DNA from: Theobroma cacao
Lineage: Eukaryota; Streptophyta; Magnoliopsida; Malvales; Malvaceae
NCBI RefSeq assembly: GCF_000208745.1
Contig: NC_030851.1
Coordinates: forward strand, 31,515,405 to 31,579,404
Direction of reading: 5' to 3'
DNA length: 64,000 nt
Both the position numbers and the translations under genes were made by a program. A model generated the notes under the pieces. It was not told where the DNA came from and made no database searches. It saw only the letters and a program-made list of their open reading frames with translations. Shown here in pieces: positions 60,327 through 64,000 of this stretch. Position 1 is the stretch's first letter. Each line of letters begins with the position of its first letter.

Positions 60327-61109
60327 ATATATAAATCATCAACCTTCCATAACCTACCTCTACATTCCTTACATGGATATTTGATTAAAACTAAAGAAAA
60401 AGGAAAACCAATCCAAAACCAATATGAAAATATCCAACTATTGGATCAAGTGACAATAGAAAAACTTAAACACTAAAAATATAATTATATTCATTTTGGA
60501 CTAGTACAAGTAAGAGATAAATTGCTCACAAAAGAGGGATTGGATACTTCCATCCTTAAAGCTCTCATAAATAAAAGACATCTTGATTTCAATGACTATT
60601 TATTAGGGATAGCAGAAACAAGTCTGTGTATAAGACCAATAAATTTCAACTATTTCCTTAATTTTATGGTATCCTTGAAAGATAGAAATATCTTAAATTC
60701 CTTGATACTCTAAACCCAAACACATAATTACAAGATGATGCTAGGATCTAAAACATTGACTTTAGTTTATAGACTATATTATAAGGCCATGTATTTAGTG
60801 ATCCACACCAAGGCTTTAATCCACAACTCAAGAGAAGAAACTCTCCTAATTCAAACAAACATGTCAAGGTCACATACTACCATACCAAGGACCATACACT
60901 GGCATGAAGTTCAACTCCCAAACAGATGGAGACTTAAAGGAATTATGACTCCTGTTCCCATCCAAAATACAGAAATAAACCATGTAGCTCAATATAGAGA
61001 TAGATATGTAGAATTAATTTTTAACATGTTAGAAAATAAGCTTAAAGCAAAACTACCAAAAGGTGTTGAATTGGTTATTAATAAAAAATTCTCTTTTTTT
61101 CAAAAATAA
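60327..61109 (+). pseudogene. EPRV movement-protein segment, copy C (inverted)
   Basis: The plus strand carries the same viral region: 60522-60713 with KEGLDTSILKALINKRHLDF, then 60735-61109 with LTLVYRLYYKAMYLVIHTKA and MTPVPIQNTEINHVAQYRDR. Homology to copy B ends near 61025; after that the frame runs on through 28 unrelated codons to a stop at 61109. Stops occur in the N-terminal part near 60420-60500. Non-functional. Confidence 0.75.
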
Positions 61110-63189
61110 GCTTAATCGTGAAAGAATAAAGCAATAAAATATGGGTTTGGTCTAGTGAGTGTGATTTACATCCAAGATGCACCACAGTGACAATTTTTAG
61201 CCATTTGCAATGTATATAAACATGTTTGAAGATATAAAGCAATTGATAACTAAAATGCATAAACTATTTAAAATAAGGTTTTAAAATTTTAAATAGTTTT
61301 CCCACTATTTCTACAAGATGATAATCCTCCATATCACCTCGAGAGATCTCTACTAGGATTCTCTTAGTGGGCTAGGATCTCATCAATCTATTCATGGCCT
61401 TGAGTGTGCTCAACAAACCATGATAAGTGGATTAGGTAGGTAACTGAGCTTAACAATTGTACCTCTATACAACTCTTAGATCAGCTAGGTGACAATACAT
61501 TGCCTAAACATATTATATATGTTTCACCTAGCCTTTACCTCTAGTTTCCATAATAATCAAGTTTCCAAGCATTTGGACTTTATGAAACTAATTTAGTAAG
61601 ATCCACTAATAGCTCAAACATACTTGTGTAAAAGTATGACATTGAGTGTGCTTAACAAGTCTTCGATTAAAAGAGCAACCAAGTTATCTTGCTATATGGT
61701 AGAAGGTAACTTAATCATACACGGCATGTGACTCAATATTTACTAAGGGATTTCATTATTTGTTTTTGTTAAGGTCTCATCTTGGCATGCATAACATTTA
61801 TTAATTGCATAAAATAAATCTATCACATGCAAACTACTTTGAATGATTATGGACTTTAACTATACTAATTTTCTTGAGCCATCAAAGGAAACTAACTTGG
61901 TTAAACCTAAAAGATTACATATAAGAATCTTCAAAATCTACTTGTAATCTCTTTGTCCTCTTTGGCGCCTCAATCTCCATCGTTAATTTTTTTTTAAATT
62001 CAATTTCTAATCTATCCTAATTCTAATTACATTTGAATGTTAAAACCTCAAGTTACATTCAACAAGAGTAAAATAAGGAAAGAATTTTACAAACTGAGAT
62101 AAAGAGATAAGGCAAAACTCACAGGCCTTATTTCAAAAATACAAAAAATATACATTCAACCACAACACAATCATATTGGGCTGATGTCCATAATCGTCCA
62201 CCTACATCCATTAATATGAATATATATATATATATATATTTAAAACACGTTTCATTCAAATTGCTAATTATTTGAGGTATTTTAGACTAGTAATTTTTTA
62301 ACATTTGACTTTGTCAATTTCAAATTTTTAGGTAACCATTTAATTCTATATATGAAAACTTCTTTTATATATGATAAGTATTACTAATCAAAATTAGTAA
62401 TTTATCCATTCCTAATCTTATTAGGATTATGATTAAATTTTCTTATGAATTAAAGCATTTTTAATTTTCTGTTCTAAACACTTTAAGGAACTCTTTTATT
62501 AATCCAATTTAAGTAAAGATTGCATGTCTTCTATTACCTAATCTTTATTAAGTAATTTAGATCAAATCTAAAACAAGAAAATCTTTAATTTAATCTTAGT
62601 ATCTTATTCAAACTTCCTTGGAAATTTATTATTATGAAAAACTTGCCTTCTATTATTTTTTACTTCCATAATTATAGAAATCAAATTCTTTAATTTTTGG
62701 TATCAACAAATAATTTCAAATATCCTTAATTTAAGGAATCAAATTCCTTAATTCAAAATATCAGAATTTATTATCTTTATGGAGCTATTTCCATAATTAT
62801 CCAATCAACTTTTGAATATTATTGACTCCCATAACTTTAGGAATCAAATTCCATGGATTATGAGTGTCATAAATTAAATCCTGACATCGTTTATTTAAGA
62901 AATCAATTTCTCAATTCTAATTATGTCAAAATTATCTTTTATGAAACCTTTCCATAAATATTCAAATAGCCAATTTGTAATTTAAATTGCACCAATTAGT
63001 AATACAATTTAGGCAAGTAATCAATGCCAAAACAATGACATTAGTCAGCTGCAAGCAGCATTGGTGCAGTCACAATTTTTGGTTTTTATGAGGCCTTAAA
63101 TTTAAGAATTTTAATTTCAAAATTTTTCCTGGTTAGCCAACATATGGAACTATTCCATATCAAATTTGCATGATTTTTGGATGCAAATT
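61110..63189. other. Gene-free AT-rich stretch
   Basis: No coding region or element end is recognised. Phrases such as GAGTGTGCT(C/T)AACAA recur at about 61404 and 61645, hinting at an old repeat. A (TA)n run lies at about 62219-62239. It may include the start of the LTR that is evident from about 63190. Confidence 0.35.
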
Positions 63190-64000
63190 TATTGGTAAAT
63201 TTTTGTAATGTGTCTAAGATGAGAGCCTTCCGAAAAAGGCAAAGAAGTCGTACCCGACGAGTAGTGATCGGGGCGCTTAGAAAGCTTTTAGTTTGTACAA
63301 ACGGTGAGTAAACTTATTATTATTGTAAATTATCTAGAGTTTATTTTAAATGCCCTTTATGTATTTTATGAAATGAGAACGAGATTAAAACGGGATTTTT
63401 GATGTTTTAGGAATAAATGTGACAAATAAAAATATATTGTATTGATTATGAAATTGAGTAATTGGAGGCTACAAATTGACTTGAAAAATATATATTTTCC
63501 TAGGAATGGCTTATAAGAAATGAGTATATGTGGCTATATTTTGTGAATGCGTTGGGAAATTTATGTAAGTTGTTTTACTATGCAGGTTGGATAAATAAAT
63601 AAAAGCCACGTTATACTGTCGAAATTTTATTAAAATTGGTGGGTTAGTCACTGTAGTGACGGGTTTTCGTGGACTGCCTATTAGAGGGGCACGGTAAACC
63701 CAATTATATAGTTACTCTGGTTGTAGAGGCGATGAGGGTAACTCCCGGGGTAGTATTAGAGCTCACTTCACGTCGAACCCCCACGTGAATGTGTAACTCG
63801 ACCAACGCCAAGGAACGGCTGGTTTTAAACAAAAAAAATGTGTTTCACATGTGAATATTTTAACACCCTTGGCAGACTCGGTTAGATGCCTCGGCCATGG
63901 TATCCCCGAGGATTAGTTTTGGCTTGAGCCTTGTTTTAATAAAAGACATAAGCCTTAACAACTGTTTTGGTAAATTACAAATATTTTATGGTTTAAGAAA
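63190..64000 (+). repeat. LTR of the same Gypsy-type family as 17843-21158, opposite orientation, cut by the window end
   Basis: 63650-63960 aligns with the reverse complement of about 18650-18960 in the same order: GCCTATTAGAGGGGCACGGTA, then TTCACTTCACG, CAACGCCAAGGAACGGCT against CAATGCCAAGGAACGGCT, and ACTCGGTT(A/G)GATGCC. The start is uncertain; the style of the sequence from about 63190 (CCGAAAAAGGCAAAGAAGTCG) fits the same kind of LTR. Whether it is solo or part of a full element cannot be seen. Confidence 0.65.

Overview
The window is nuclear DNA of a flowering plant, most likely a eudicot. It is AT-rich, the genes are split by GT-AG introns, and plant-type retrotransposons, MITEs and endogenous pararetrovirus (EPRV) remnants fill most of the space. 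I cannot fix the species. All gene names rest on protein features I recognise by eye, because no search was run.

Five host genes look intact after manual splicing. Two tandem WAT1/UMAMIT-type EamA transporter genes lie on + (5988-8813, 7 exons, 350 aa; 11989-15057, 7 exons, 361 aa). Their splice phases are the same at every junction. A Bet v 1/MLP-like gene is on - (29780-30647, 2 exons, 153 aa). A PBL28-like receptor-like cytoplasmic kinase is on + (43434-46175, 7 exons, 358 aa). Tail-to-tail with it lies a probably plastid GNAT acetyltransferase on - (47154-49053, 2 exons, 305 aa). The kinase-GNAT pair appears to match neighbouring Arabidopsis loci.

The rest is layered mobile DNA. (i) 1-4330: 3' end and 3' LTR of a SIRE-like Copia element. 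(ii) 15463-28320: a three-deep nest, with a minus-strand LINE split by a full-length Copia element (16870-25314, TSD AAATC), itself split by a probable solo Gypsy-type LTR (17843-21158, TSD ATTCA, containing a 479-base N gap). (iii) 32.2-35.1 kb: CACTA/En-Spm transposase wreckage. (iv) 35.86-37.6 kb: EPRV RNase H, a C-terminal region and a promoter-like TATA box. (v) two related MITE-like elements with long terminal inverted repeats (37716-38377 with a near-perfect 9-bp target duplication; 50416-50979). (vi) 51-61.1 kb: a 4.3-kb tandem duplication containing a Copia remnant, a solo LTR inserted in (TA)n, and an EPRV movement-protein segment, followed by a third movement-protein copy in inverted orientation. 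(vii) 63.2-64 kb: a second copy of the Gypsy-type LTR family in the opposite orientation.

The structures that most deserve a second look are the head-to-head EPRV movement-protein inverted repeat (arms of about 0.7 kb), which could yield hairpin RNA; the EPRV junctions at (TA)n tracts; a minisatellite at 39.85-40.17 kb whose units flip orientation at the centre; the stop-free 87-nt intron in the kinase gene; and the stop-codon spectrum of the Copia element. I found no wholly new gene system. Assembly problems are visible at 19612-20090 (N run) and around 59104 (single N between two identical 67-bp copies).
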